DNA of 64,000 bases, taken from contig JACGCM010002112.1 in assembly GCA_014058105.1 (NCBI GenBank), positions 868,001 through 932,000 of the forward strand, written 5' to 3'. The DNA is from Kingdonia uniflora (taxonomy: Eukaryota; Streptophyta; Magnoliopsida; Ranunculales; Circaeasteraceae). Both the position numbers and the translations under genes were made by a program. The notes beneath the pieces were generated by a model that did not search any database, was not told the origin of the DNA, and saw only the letters and a program-made list of their open reading frames with translations. This document shows, one piece after another, positions 19,400 to 31,696 of this stretch. How positions within the stretch are numbered: the stretch's first letter is position 1; every line of letters begins with the position of its first letter.

Positions 19400-21771
19400 C
19401 GGAACATGCTCTTTTGCGACGACTAACTCCTTCACCGGGCCGTTGGCACTTGAAAGTCGGCTTGAGTAGAAAATGGGCCACAAGAAACTTCACAAGCAAA
19501 GAAGTTTGGGGTCTAGATATGTTGTTCATTGACAAGAATATAAGTACATTCCTAACACTTATATACCACCCAAAAGAAATTTAATGCAAAAAAAATTAGT
19601 TTTTCACGCTTAGATTTTAACCATATTTATGTTGTCAAATTCTCAGGAGGATCAAATACATGCATCAGCTCCAAGAGACCTTATTCCGCAGTTCAGCGAC
19701 ATACTTACAGAGGGAGATATTTTCCATGTAGAGAAGTTTAACGTCTCTAAAATTAATGGTACTTATCGAACCATTATTGATGGTGAATATAAGATTTGCT
19801 TCAAAAGTGACACCATCGTGAAATGATGCGAGGATCAAACTCTACCCATACCGTTGTATAAGTTCTCTTTCGTAGAGTTTAATGAAATACCTAACATATA
19901 TGGCCAACCAAAATATCTTACAGGTATTCACTACTGACCTTATTCTGTGTAGTTCTTACAACAGTGATTTATTTCAAATTTTATCAATATAAATTTAATA
20001 CAGATATTGTCGGGAAGCTGAAGGTCGTAACAGAAATTAAATTAGTCAGCAAAAGAAACGGAGATACATCCCCAAAACGGGATCTAATTCTTGAAAATAT
20101 GTGGTACGAAACCAATTGATATGAAATTATATACATGTACAAAATTTGTTTATCTATATTTTTATAGTTGTTCTTTATAACTTTAATATAGCGGATCAAC
20201 AATGAAAATCACTGTTTGGGATGACATGTTAAAAGAAATACCGCTTGATCTCTCATAAATGCCTTCAACTGCAATAGTTTTGATTGTCACGTCTACGGCA
20301 GTAGACATGTTCAAAGGTATGCACTCCACCTTTACTTAATTATATATGATTATTTTATACTTTGTTACTAAAATTGTATAGTTTACTACTAATATTGTAT
20401 AATATGCTTAGGTGTTTGTTACTTAAAGCCCACAAGCGCAACAAAGATGTATTATAATTTGAAAATTTCAGAAGTATCAGCGTTCTTAAATAGGTTTAGT
20501 ATTTTTCAAACAAGGTCGTAAAATTTTAATCAAACAAAGAATCTAATTCAATGCTATTTTAATTTCAGTGGATCCATTTCGAGTGATGGCTCTGTACAAA
20601 TGCTCGGGAATACAGACAAAAGCACAAAAAACAAAGCAGATTTGATGTTTGAAAATAGAAAGGAATTAGGTGAAATTTTCACAATTATGGATGAATCTCA
20701 AACTGAGGTACAATTATATCTACCATATAAATCAAAAGATTTACTTTCCTTTTATTTATGGGTACTTTGGCTTTTAGCTACAGGAAAAAAATTATACTTG
20801 CAAAGCAACAATCACAAAGGTCTTTGCAAATTACAGATGGTACTCTCTATCATGTCTAAAATGTCTTAGGAAAGTGATTCATGCAAACACTGAATACAAT
20901 TGCAATTTCTGTAAATCTCAATTAACGAACCCGGTTGTTATTTTTATTAAACATGAATACAAATATATTCTACTAAGCTATACTAAAATACAGGTACAAG
21001 TTGCAATTGCAAGTTGATGATCTAACATGAACTGCAACTCTAACAACATTTGAAAGAGAAGCAAAGACAATGGTTCCACAATCAGTACAAGAACTAATAT
21101 ACCTAGAACAAGAGGTAAGAAAATCAGTTTTTAACTCTATAAGAAATCATATATTTGAAATGGATTTGTTATATTATGGCTAATTATATATATTTATAGC
21201 TCATTCTCTCATTATTATTACATACTCTGAATTTTTTCCCAATGATTGTGTATCAAAACTTATAGGAAAATGGGCATGACTTGGTTGAAAAAGTTCTTCA
21301 AAATTTAGTTGGATCTACATACATCTTTCAATTTAAAATAACTGAGTATAATATAACAAGTGGGAAAAGGAACTTTACAGTGTCAAAATTGTGGGCAATA
21401 GACACTACGCTTGAGTCTACTGAGTTGGCGAACAAAACATCATGTGTAAGTCATATATACATTATAGATATATTCATGCTATTTTTAGAATTTTTATTCA
21501 AATAAATAATCAATTTGTAACATACAAAACAGGATACAAATAATTCGAGCAAAAGTTCATACGATTGTCAAACTAGCTTGAAGGTATTAATTTTATCTAC
21601 TCGCCAATTTATTAACTATATATATGCAATTGAAACAATTGTATACTTTTGTTAAAATAATTATACTAATATCTTTTACTCTTCAATAAAATTTATAGAG
21701 AATATTTTTAATGTCAACTTCAACTGATGAAGGCATTTCTGAAAGATGTCCACAAACGTCTAACGCTGACT
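19390..21771 (+). pseudogene. Helitron RPA1-like single-strand DNA-binding protein, multi-exon, degenerate
   Basis: Plant Helitrons often carry an RPA70-like gene. Exon pieces in order: 19390 to about 19540 (first OB part, ending GLDMLFIDK), 19646-19922 (EDQIHASAPRDLI, then FSDILTEGDIFHVEKFNV), about 20004-20100 (DIVGKLKVVTEIKLVSKRNG), 20193-20316, 20412-20493 (GVCYLKPTSATKMYYN), 20569-20708, about 20770-20935 (zinc-finger region with C..C pairs around RWYSLSCLKCLRK and YNCNFC), 20995-21115 (FEREAKTMVPQSVQELI), 21268-21444, 21532-21583, 21700-21771. Most edges are GT-AG. Damage: stops at 19823-19825 and near 20256, another in the 20995 exon, and no proper donor after exon 1. It therefore resembles RPA1 but should not yield a full protein. 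Confidence 0.8.
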
Positions 21772-22707
21772 AAAAGGCAAATTTTACAAGATATTTTTTG
21801 TCCAACATATTTCTTTCATATTTGTACACAGTTATGAAAATTGTAAATTAATAGATCTTTTCCAATGTTTAATGTAGATCATGTTGCGGTTGCCATCAAT
21901 CCTTCTAAAAGATCTCCAAATACCGAGTTTGCCTTATTATGTTTATTTTGTCTTTAATGTTAATGAAGACTTCCAAATATCTTTATGATTTTAACAAGGT
22001 CTTATTATATTTTTTGCGATTAGAATGAATATGTTTCCACCTTTGCAATTATATTCATACTTGCTAAAATGTTTTGCAAAGCTATCTTGAGGTGATGTGA
22101 TTTTGTAGGGTAGCTATAGAAGAAAATTTTAATGGTTATTTCAAACAGGGTTATGCATTGAACTATCTTTGTATGTTTACTCCATAGCCTTTTCTTTTGT
22201 TTATATGTTTAATATATATTTTTTGTTTCTTGAGGTTATATTCTCTGTGTTTGTTGCTTCCAAGTGCGGTAATTCATTTCCAGTGTGATAAATTGTTGGA
22301 ATATCTACATTATTAATATCTTTGACCCGTAATGAGTCTATGAACTTTTAATATTGTTTATCCTTCCAAGTGGTGTCTTATTGGTGTGCATATAACACCA
22401 AATTATATGTATATTCAAAAGTATGCAATTGGAGACTCCAAATTATGGTTTGCTAAAATTTTATTGGTGTACATATAACACATTCTACCAAAGGTAAACA
22501 ATTTTAAATGTTAGTTTGCTAATGATTTCCCCAACAAAATATAGTTGAAGGACTAAGAACATATGGTTTTCTTCAAAATTCATAATGCATTTTGGCTATA
22601 TTATGAACTTCTATTAAAACTTTATTGTTGAAATTAGCCAAAACCGAAATGCATTAGCCAAATACTACATAAACTCTGTATTTATCAATCAATATAAACT
22701 AACGCAT

Positions 22708-22735
22708 CCGTGCGTAGCACGGGCTTATAACCTAG
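22708..22735 (+). other. Helitron 3' terminus (hairpin plus CTAG)
   Basis: ccgtgc-gta-gcacgg forms a 6-bp stem with a 3-base loop at 22708-22722, followed nine bases later by CTAG and a flanking T. This is the textbook Helitron end. Confidence 0.9.
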
Positions 22736-23352
22736 TTCAATTACAAATTACAACTTGACATTTAAGAATTGTCTCATAAAGTTACTGATATGTAAATAGT
22801 CTAGTACATACGAGTGAAGCGGTTTCTCAAAATCATTATTTTTTTATTGTAAGTTGGCATTAGAAACATTCCAACAATTTTTGTCCCACGTCAAATGCTT
22901 CAAATAAAGGTCTCAGTTTCTTATGAGGTTCTCGTATTTTTATTGGATTAAGTACGACATAATTCCGAGGGGAGGGCAACCACCTACAACTATTACTCAT
23001 ACATGTTTATCCATGTAATATTTGTCTCAAAGCCTATGATGATTCTCCATGACCATGTCGTACCCATAATATGACGCATGGTTTAAAAGGAAAAAAACCA
23101 TGATAATATTAAAAAATCCAAAATAACGTGATGCATTCACAGTATTTGCTGATAAGTTATGTAAATACACAGTATCATAGTAGTTTATTGTCACATTTAA
23201 GAGTCTAACAAACCACTGATAATATCATGAAAATGCCATACCAAGTGGTATTTTAAAAAAGCCTTGGCATTTTAAACTATGGGTAGGATAACTGACTAAA
23301 GGTAGAAAAAAATAATACGATCGAGGAAAATGAAGGTTGCAGAGGATCAAAG
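22736..23352. other. AT-rich spacer, nothing recognised
   Basis: Sequence between the Helitron end and the first copia LTR. No open frame or repeat structure with support. The five bases before the LTR are caaag, a possible but unpaired target-site duplication. Confidence 0.4.
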
Positions 23353-23752
23353 TGTTATGTTCGAATAAACATTATGTTTATTCAAATAGACTTTGGAGTC
23401 TGTTCAAACATACATCGTAAACTTAGTTTTAGAGTGTTGAATTGAAGACGTTGGTTTTGACTCGTGATCTGTGTTGATGTAATAAGTCTCCCAAGTATAT
23501 AAGGGAGACTTAAGGGTATTTGGTAGCCACCCTTGGTGAGGTATCCTTTGGAGAGTTCTTTTCAAGAAAAAGTCTAGAGATACCTCAATTTGTTGGTGAG
23601 TGATTGTAACCTCGAATCATCTAATAAAAATCTCTCTTTATTGGTGTGAACGTATGTAATTTGCCGAACCATGGTAAATGTGTGTTCTCGTTTGATTGTG
23701 TTTATTCCTTTAGTTTGTTCATCGCTAATCAGATTTGCTGTGTAGCTCAACA
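23353..23752 (+). repeat. 5' LTR of copia C1
   Basis: 400 bp with TGTT...AACA ends. A TATA box (gtatataaggg near 23496) sits inside. The LTR end is followed by AT and then the PBS. Related to the 491-bp LTR at 44577-45067. Confidence 0.82.
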
Positions 23753-23754
23753 AT

Positions 23755-23766
23755 TGGTATCAGAGC
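23755..23766 (+). other. PBS, initiator tRNA-Met
   Basis: TGGTATCAGAGC, an exact match to the usual copia primer-binding site, two bases after the LTR. Confidence 0.9.
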
Positions 23767-23864
23767 AAGGTTGTATCATCGGTGGTTATCAAAATTTGAG
23801 GTAACGTCTTATCTTAATTTTGCTTTGTTTTCGATTTAATTAGCGTACGAAAATTGGGGGAACA

Positions 23865-25100
23865 ATGGTAAAAGATGAACCAAGTTCCTCAACAATGCAT
23901 AAGCAGAACAACACAACGATTATGTTTAACAATGCCAAAATTGAAGTTAAGAAATTTAATGACACAAATAATTTTGGCATTAGTCAACAAGATTTGGATA
24001 AGGTGTTGGAAGACAAACCCGAGGAGATTAAAGAAAGTATTTGGAAGAAGATGAATAAAAGGGCATGTGGTCAAATTAGGTCATGCTTAGCTAAAGATAT
24101 AAAATACCTTATAATGAATGAAACCTCGGTGAAAGAGATCGATTTGGAGGATTTTTAAGGAGAAGTACTTGGTGAAGAGCATCCAAAATCGACTCTATTT
24201 GAAGAAGAAGCTTTACCGCTTTACTATGAGACAAGATATTTTTATGTCAGAGCATTTGAACGATTTCACCAAGTTACTTGCCAACTTGGCAAATCTAGAA
24301 GTGGTTGTTGGTGATGAGGACAAAGCTCTATTGTTCTTGAACTCGGTTCCCGAAGAGTACGAACACTTTGTAATGACAATTACATACGGGAAGAGTTCTT
24401 TAAAATATTTAGACGTGATAACAGCAGTGGTGAATCATGAGAACAGAAGGAAGGATAAACGTGAATCCGATAAGTTAATGCTTGAGGTGTTGATGGCAAA
24501 AAGGAGGTCTTCAGATAAGAAGAAGTCTAGTGGTATCAAATCTCGATCGAAGTCGAGAGGTCGCGGTATAAATCACAATAATTTGGGTAAAGATCAATGT
24601 GCGTTCTATCGTGAGATGGGACATTGGAAGACTGAGTGTCCTACACTTCTAAAGAAGAATAAAGGTGGGAAAAATGGCTCTTCAGTGAATGTTACTCAAG
24701 ACCGTGGGGTAAATAAAGATAATGTTTCTGACTATTCTTTAAATATATCATCTAGTACATGTATTGTTGATTCCAAAGAATAAATTAAGGATTTTGGTGC
24801 TACCTATCATATTTGTCCTGAAAAGAATTGTTTATCTAGTTTCAAAAATCTAGAAGGTGGAGTTGTGTTGATGGGAAATGATGATTCATGTCGTATAATG
24901 AGGATATGTACTATTTATCCTAAGTTGCATAATGGTTTGGTTCAAGAAATTGAAGAGATTTGGTATATTCTGACTATGAAGAAGAATATTAAATTGGTTT
25001 ACTTGAAGTGAAAGGCTACAAGGTTATATCTAAAAATGGGGAAAATAAAGTTCTTAAGGGCGCAATGGTGGTTTTGAAGGGTCAAAGAAGCAATAACTTG
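23865..25100 (+). pseudogene. copia C1 gag and protease, broken
   Basis: The gag (UBN2 type) starts at ATG 23865. The first frame stops at 24156-24158 and continues shifted at 24169-24783, with the usual DFTKLLANLANLE and LLFLNSVPEEYEHF blocks. Compared with the C2 copy, about 11 residues (the MWRCEVIDALS segment) are deleted after NNFG. The zinc knuckle at about 24597-24640 is damaged (CAFYREMGHWKTEC, second Cys replaced by Tyr). A stop at 24781 precedes the protease active-site region, which reads DFGATYHIC instead of D-S-G-A. Not functional. Confidence 0.82.
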
Positions 25101-25149
25101 TACTATTTAGATGCTATGACTGCTTTTGGGGATGTTGCTACTGCGGGAA

Positions 25150-25862
25150 GTGTGGAAACTACTTCAAGGGATACTACCAGACTATGACATATGCGTTTAG
25201 CGCATACGGTTGAGAAGTCCTTGAGAGTTCTTGCAAATCAAGGACTATTGAAAGGTTTTAAAGCGTACAAGTTGGATTTCTGTAAGCATTATATTCTGGG
25301 CAAGCAGACAAGGGTGAAGTTTGGCATGGTTATCCATCGTACTACCACATGGTTATGGCACATGCAGGGGAACAGTCCTTGAGGGTTCTCGAGAACCAGG
25401 GGCTATTAAAAGGTCCTAATGTGTGCAAATTAGACTTTTGTAAACATTGTGTTATGGGCAAGCAAACAAGGGTAAAGTTCAGCACCGTTATCCACCGTAC
25501 TCGTGGAACCCTTGATTATGTTCACTTTGATGTTTGGGAACCCTCCAAGAATGCATCACTAGGGGAGAAATATTACTTTGTGTCTTTTGTGGACTCCTTT
25601 TCTAGGCGTGTATAGGTATATACCATGATGAGGAAGGATGAAGTCCTATAAATTTTCATCAGGTGGAAGAAATTGATTAAGACTCAGACTGGCAGAAAGA
25701 TCAAGTTGCTTTGTTCAGATAATGGTGGGGAGTGCACTAGTGATCCATTCTTGAAAGTATGTCAGGATGAGGGGATAGTTCGACTCTTCACCGTTAGAGA
25801 GACACTGCAACAAAATAGGGTAGCTGAGTGCATAAACCATACTTTATTGAAGAAGGTGCGGT
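25150..25862 (+). pseudogene. copia C1 pre-integrase and integrase core, with duplicated pre-integrase module
   Basis: The GAG-pre-integrase zinc module occurs twice in a row. 25188-25345 has RLAHTVEKSLRVL, LDFCKHYILGKQTRVKF. 25346-25500 has MAHAGEQSLRVL, LDFCKHCVMGKQTRVKF. The second leads into the rve integrase core: TLDYVHFDVWEPSKNAS with the first catalytic Asp, SFVDSFSRRV, then SDNGGECTS with the second Asp, and the expected catalytic Glu region (QQNRVAECINHTLL). Stops occur at 25614 and nearby. The frame is cut by the Tat insertion at 25862. Confidence 0.82.
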
Positions 25863-26478
25863 TGTAATAGCCTAATTCTGTAAGCTCGAGATGGCTTGGA
25901 ATTAGCTCTTACAACAATGTTCCTGTGACAAAAACTTACATGAAATAAGAAATGACACATGTGATTTAGCGTGAAAAATCTCTGAATAGGTAAAAACTAC
26001 GACCTCGAGTTGAGGGTATTTATAATAGTGACTTTGATTGCTTGAGGCTGATATCTTATTACAAGTGATTTCTCGACTTATAAATACTTAATCTTGTAAA
26101 TAAAAAGTTATAATGTTTTGAGAATATAAAAAATGTAGTTTTCTTGGTGATTTCTCATGTATTTTTATGGTCGTTGTCTCTTATGAAACCTTTTCTTTAT
26201 ATAGGCATTCTTCGTAGTTTTTCATCGTGCGGAAGCACGTTCTTTGAATAATGTGGTTAGTAGCGATTGACTGAGTAACTGTTGAGTTTATGAGAGATAG
26301 GTGTCTTCGACTTGTTTATAGTTTTTTGTTCGAGCTCAACCCATCCTCTTCATCAGTTTGTGAGGTAGGTGTCAATGTTGACTATTGATGTCACGTGTAG
26401 AATGCGTAAGTTTGACATTAAGGCATTTCGAACTGGAATTAGCTCGAATTGGGTTAGATCAAAGGATAGGTCCCTACA
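25863..26478 (-). repeat. 3' LTR of Tat element A
   Basis: 616 bp, TGTA...TACA. Partner of 42077-42694. Adjacent inside is the G-rich polypurine tract on the minus strand (plus cgccccctc at 26481-26489). Confidence 0.9.
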
Positions 26479-28100
26479 ATCGCCCCCTCACAACCGAAGC
26501 TACGAGTGGCTTTGGTTGAGAAAGAATTTGTGGGTATATGGGTATTAGGGTTTTGAAAACAAAGGAAGTAATGATACTGATTTGATTGCATGGAAAATGC
26601 GCATTTTTTATGGAAAGATGTTTGTGCATTGAATGATAATGGGAGTATTGATGTACGCGACGGTTAGGGTTTTGAAAGTTTCGTCTGTATTGAATGATGA
26701 TGCTTGGGGAAATGTACCTCTACATTAAATATCAGGTTTATATAAATAGTACCTGTACTGAGAATTATGGCAAAGTAAGCTATTTGTTGCAAAATTCTCT
26801 GGAAGTCTTATTGATGATGGTGAAGACTTGGAGAATGGTTTATGAAGAAAGAATCTCTATTGAGATGTAGAAGTTGAAATTGAGATATTTTGGTGATCAG
26901 TCTTTGGAGATGACTACCCCCGTTCCCGTTCTACCGATGTATCAAGGTATGTCAGAAGAAAAAGCTGCTAAAGCTGATGAAGATTTTTACTGTATGTAGA
27001 GATTTTATCACGTTGTCTTAACATGTGAGCAACGTTGGAGGTGTCTCCGCATCCTTGCGGAGGACAAGGTTGAGAAGACAGATGCGGGGGTTGGCATAAC
27101 TGCGGGACAGTTGCGCCGATGTTTTACGTAAGATTAGATTTTAAGGTCGGGCCTTCTTTATCTCTACCAACTCTGCGGAGGTGGTGGCTATAGAGGAAAT
27201 AACAGTTGTAGTGGAGAAGGGAGACGAAGAATGGAAGTCTGCTTCTGTACTTCTATCGTTTTTCAACTCTATGAAGACCTTCTGCTTGAAGAGTTGGTTT
27301 AAGCACTGAGTCTACTGCTTTTATGTCCAAACTTCCTCTAAATCCAGTTTCTGTTCAAAGTAAGATGGTATGAAGGGAGAATGACGGATGGTGACTTCCA
27401 ATGCTTGCTTTGCATAAGAGGTTTCTTTGAGTGAAACATCACTAAATTAAGATGAACTGAAGGATTTTATGGTTTGGAGTGCCTGAAAGACTTGTTATCT
27501 GTAAAGCACATGAAAAGCTTATTATCTGTAAAGTACCTGATTTCGGAGTACTTGAAAGACTTGTTATATGTAAAGTACCCAAAAGGTTTATTATATGTAA
27601 AGTACATATAATATATTTGGGCTTAATAAAATTTGTTATCTGAACTCTGCGTTGATATATGTATAGAATAATTCTTGAAATTAAGCTATTAGAGGATTTA
27701 TAAGATAGATGATGAAATGTTATGTAGAGATTTAGAACTTTACAATTTGTTTATAATAATTGAGCTGTAAAAAAAATATATATAAGGAATTATGTTCGAC
27801 CTGGGTGGCTGAAATTGATTGGGGGATGGAAAAAACTGTAAAAACTTTAGGAAGGGGAATTCGAGCTCAGAGAGGTCATTTTGTAAAATTAGATTTGGAA
27901 AGAATAAACTTGATATGGAATAGGTTAAAATGACAGAGGTCGATAGGGAGAGATATGTTCAAATAATTTTTCTCAAGATACAAGGGTTTTCTGTTATGAA
28001 AGAACATGATAATATTACAAAATGTGGGGGATCCACATCAACCTAGAAAATGGTATAATATAGGGGGAAATGAGCTTTAAATAGGTAGTAGCGAATAGAA
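26479..28100. other. Tat A non-coding region between 3' LTR and antisense ORFs
   Basis: No supported gene. Short tandem repeats (27478-27608) lie within it. It would be promoter or leader sequence for the antisense ORFs if they are transcribed rightward. Confidence 0.45.
27478..27608. repeat. short tandem repeat, ~4 units of about 30 bp
   Basis: Four imperfect copies of a unit with the core ttat(c/a)tgtaaag(c/t)ac, preceded by gaaa(g/a)(a/g)ctt. They alternate slightly, so the period may also be read as about 60 bp times two. No coding role seen. Confidence 0.65.
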
Positions 28101-28454
28101 ATGGTGTGGACTCGATCTAAGAGAATTCATTATGCCGTTGAGGGGCGGTTGGCGATAAAGATAGTTGAAGTGCGGGAACAGACTTTTGGCTTGTTGGACT
28201 ATGATGCTAAACTACCAGTGAGGGAGTGTCAATTTGAAAGTTGTTATTAGATGGGTAGGGAACGTGAGTACGAACGTCGCTTTTATGAGGAGCTATTTCA
28301 GGATGTGATTGTGGAACCTGCAGCTAAAAAAGTTGTTGTGAGATTGATTGCTAAAGAAGAGATCAAATTGGAAGATGTGGGGATTGCTAGAGATGAACTG
28401 ATCAGATGTGGTTTCCTAGGATATCAGGGATATTTTAGGTGTAATTATATGTGA
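28101..28454 (+). pseudogene. small antisense ORF in Tat A, unknown function
   Basis: From ATG 28101 a frame of 117 codons runs with a single TAG at 28248-28250, after which ATG 28251 continues in the same frame (68 sense codons, rich in charged residues: ERRFYEELFQDVIVEP, RLIAKEEIKLEDVGIARDEL). I do not recognise the protein. Its composition looks coding (alternating charged and hydrophobic residues, no low complexity), and it lies 1 kb upstream of the recognisable antisense ORF on the same strand. It may be its N-terminal exon or a separate gene. Confidence 0.4.
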
Positions 28455-29482
28455 GGAAGTGAATTGTGACGAAAGTGTAATGATAATAAAGTGAATGTAT
28501 ATAGGAGCGGTATGAGTATATGTAATTATATTGGCACGAATAATTGTCAAATAAATAAAATGAGAGTGAAGTTTGAATTTGTCTTCTATTGTTGCGAATG
28601 TTGTTTGTGACTGTTGTAAAAAATGAATTTGAATATTTTCTTTTTGAAATTTTGAAAGCTTTGGAAGTGACGTCTTTACTTCTATAAGTAGAAGAAGCAA
28701 AAAATTTTTTTAGAAAAAGCAAGTAGCTTTTGATTTTGTCTCTTGTGTAAATAGTAGAGAAAGTTTGACTATGTGTAAGTGTTGATTCATCTTGAGTGTG
28801 GGGAGGTCAGAGGGAGATTTTGAAAAGAGAGATGAAAAGAGATTAAAATATAGGGTAAAGGGCAATGATGGGAAAGCGTTTGCACCGAAAAGGTGTAAGA
28901 CGTCTGACATTAATTGTGGAGGGGATGTCTCGGTTCTAAAACTGAGAGTGACTCGGGCGAGGCCCAATAACTGCTAGCAGTTAGAGTGAGAAAATATAAG
29001 GAATGCATCATCTTCGCCATTCAAAGGTTTTTTAACTTCTGAAAACTTGAAGAGCAGTGAGAGAGGAAAGAGGAAAAATAGTAAAAAAAATTGTGAGAAA
29101 TTAATTGAGAGTGATCAACAATTAAAGCGAGAGAAAGTTGCAGAGACTGAGTCGTGAAGGTGGTTATAAAGTAGCATTGTGAGGGAAAGATTTGTCGATG
29201 CGTCAGATTCACACTCTGACATAGAAGGTTAGTAGAGGATTTACGATATTTTAAATGTGTTGCTTTCGAAAATCATTTTTTGGGTAGGCAAATCTAAAAA
29301 TTACCATTGATAGCAATCTATAAAAACTTGTTTTATATATTTGTAAACATGATATGTGAAAGATATATCTATGTGGGTGATGTATGTGCAAAAGATAATA
29401 ATGGATACCTGGATCTGTGTGTAGGTCGAACGCGAGGAATATTGTGTAGGATCAACCCCTCATTTGTAGATTTGTAGTTGAT

Positions 29483-31190
29483 ATGGAGACTTTACCTGTT
29501 ATTGAGGCATCGACCTCTAGTCGATTGGCGGAGTCTGAGACTGTGAATAGGGAGGAAGAAGTAGGAGTTAATAAATTTCTAGATTTCTTTGGAAAGTTGG
29601 TACCCTATCGTTTGAATTTTGATGTTTTCAGAGAGTTTTGTAAAACCAAGGCTACTGTAAGGGGAAGATGGGGTAATTGTGTATAACATGCCAGTAGGCA
29701 TTTTAGGAGTTGCATTATAGCAACTAGAGAGGAACACTATTTCCTGCTGCCTGATTTGGTGAAAGAGAAACGAGATAGGGGTTTAGACGAATCGATTTCC
29801 TTAGAGTACTTTGATGGGAACATCCAGGGCAACCTGGCAGAGGATTTTTTGTGTTACCTGTCTCAGTTAGAGTACGGATTGAGTCTTCCCCTTAGCAATT
29901 TGGCAAAAGAGATTATGAACATGATCAGGGAATGTCTCATTCAGTTGAACGGGGACATGTGGGAGGTAATAAATGTTTGTGAATTTTTGAATAAGTTATG
30001 GGAGGATGATGAGATTGAGAGAAAGATATCTCCTAAGGATGTTTTGCAATTTTATGGGGTAAAAAAATTTTCTGCAAGTGGAGGGGCATATTTTTTTTGC
30101 GAGTTTGAATAAGTCTCGTTTCTTCGATCTAAACTCGGCAGGTCAAACATGGAATGATAATGTGATATGGGTGAAGGGCGATTGCCTTCAGAGAGATGAT
30201 GAAGAACCCATGGAACTTCTATGTAGAACTGTGAAACAAAGTACGTATAACAATGTGCAATGAATAAGATTGATATGTTGAAATTGTATGTTGCTCTGCT
30301 GATGAAATGTGTTGTTGATTGACAGGTCCTCACTCAAAGGTGACGAGGAAGGAGTATCTGTTGGACACTGTTGCTCAAGAGGGGACCGAGCACGAGGCCG
30401 TACTAAAAGAACTCGGAATTAGCATAAAGAAACGTGTTAATAGCCGGTCTGAGAAAGTTTAAAAGTCTTAAACAACAATGCTAATGACGGGTACTGATGG
30501 TAATAAGAAGAGGGAAGCTGATGGAGAGAGGTGAGTAAACTTTCCCAAGGTCTCTGGAGTGGACTTCGCGGGTATGCCGAAGTTTACTACGTTGAGCAAG
30601 CTTGTTTGGGCGTTTCCAAAAAAAAAGATGCTGAAACGGGGTTCAACCTCTAGAACTACAGGAAGTGGTGAGGTTGAAGGAGGGGCGAAAAAGATGAGGG
30701 TTGAGCCTTCTGAACTGATTGGGGCAAAGGTCGTAGGGGATTAACCTGTTATAGATGACGAATTGAAAGAGGTGGTAGAAAGGGTGAGGCTTGCAACTCT
30801 CAATGGGGAGGAGGAGATGAGCAAAATGGTAAGTTCATTTGCTTGAATATGTGACTTTGAATGTTGATTCGAGCAAACAGTGAGGTTGATATCTGTTTGA
30901 TTTATAGGCTGCTAACGATCTGTCAGCGGAAGCGAGAAGGAATATGGAGGAGGTGGTAATTCAGCGCGACAGACTCGGGCGCCATCTTATAATAAAGGGG
31001 TATTCTGAAGATGAGGTGAATGCCATCATGGTAGACACCTATTTTGAGGAGGAGGAAGATGATGAGGCAGAAGATGTTGTTGTTGGAGTGGTGGACAGGT
31101 TGGACGGTGTCTCTCCCTAAACGGTGCAAGACAACCATGAGGATGACAATGAGCGTCCAGAGGACAGAAACGAGAAGGTAGAGTAGAATG
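29483..31190 (+). pseudogene. Tat antisense accessory ORF, N-terminal part (PF04195-like 'gypsy-type transposon' domain)
   Basis: Opposite to gag-pol of its host element. ATG 29483 opens a frame with one stop (29684-29686) through LPDLVKEKRDRGLDESI, LPLSNLAKEIMNMI, QLNGDMWEVINVCEFLNKLW and DVLQFYGVKKFSASGGAYFF, resembling the domain Pfam names putative gypsy-type transposon. At a run of eight T (about 30091-30098) the frame shifts to FFASLNKSRFFDL and WNDNVIWVKGDCLQRDDEE. After a GT-AG-like intron (about 30262-30325), exon-like pieces at 30326-30531, 30548-30744 and 30909-31190 give a linker and an acidic segment (GYSEDEVNAIMVDTYFEEE). 31300-31400 begins a coiled coil. The C-terminal part is at 35125-35745, beyond element B. 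Role unknown in the family. Confidence 0.68.
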
Positions 31191-31696
31191 TTGACTCTGT
31201 GATTGTATGAATTGTTTGAAATGTTGTAATCTAATATAATATTATTTATTAGATAAAATTTTGTAGGCTAAGATGTTCTGGTAAACCTTGTTGTAGGAAC
31301 TTAAGGAAATGTGCCTCATAATAAAAGATTTAGAGACTGAGCTCGCTAAGGAGAGAGATGCCTCAGTGTCCCTGTTGTCATCGCAAGCGGAGCTATAGGT
31401 TAGAAAAGAGCAAGAAATATTTAACTTTTATGCTTCGTTAGTCTAGAGCTATAAAGTAAAAAGTAGAGTATAGAGACATACCAAAAATTTGTTATCAGTT
31501 TAGAGGTAATGGCATTCAATGGTATATAGAAAATATCAAAATATTGACAAATAAAAATATAGAGAATGTGTACCTTAGAATTGGAAGTATGTGTTATTGT
31601 TCATTTGACTGAGATTATACTTCAACCTTAAGTTTAGAATTAGTTTCACACAGTAGATGTCAAAAAATAGAATTTTTGTTAGAAATGAGATGTATG
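31191..31696 (+). other. coiled-coil exon and intron of the Tat antisense ORF
   Basis: 31298-31400 reads as a helical stretch (KDLETELAKERDASVSLLSS) ending near a donor-like site. The remaining AT-rich 300 bp up to element B looks intronic. No other gene seen. Confidence 0.5.

Larger units (their letters stand above)
14652..22735 (+). mobile_element. Helitron, 5'-truncated, with captured block
   Basis: Coding remnants of the Helitron PIF1-type helicase (14652-15830) and an RPA1-like protein (19390-21771) share orientation. They are followed by a canonical Helitron 3' end: a hairpin (22708-22722) about 10 bases before the terminal CTAG (22732-22735), then a T, as expected for insertion between A and T. 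The replication-initiator (Rep, HUH) part and the 5' TC end are absent; the left side starts directly at the helicase Walker A motif. Between helicase and RPA lies a 3.24-kb captured segment bounded by a 172-bp direct repeat. Confidence 0.87.
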
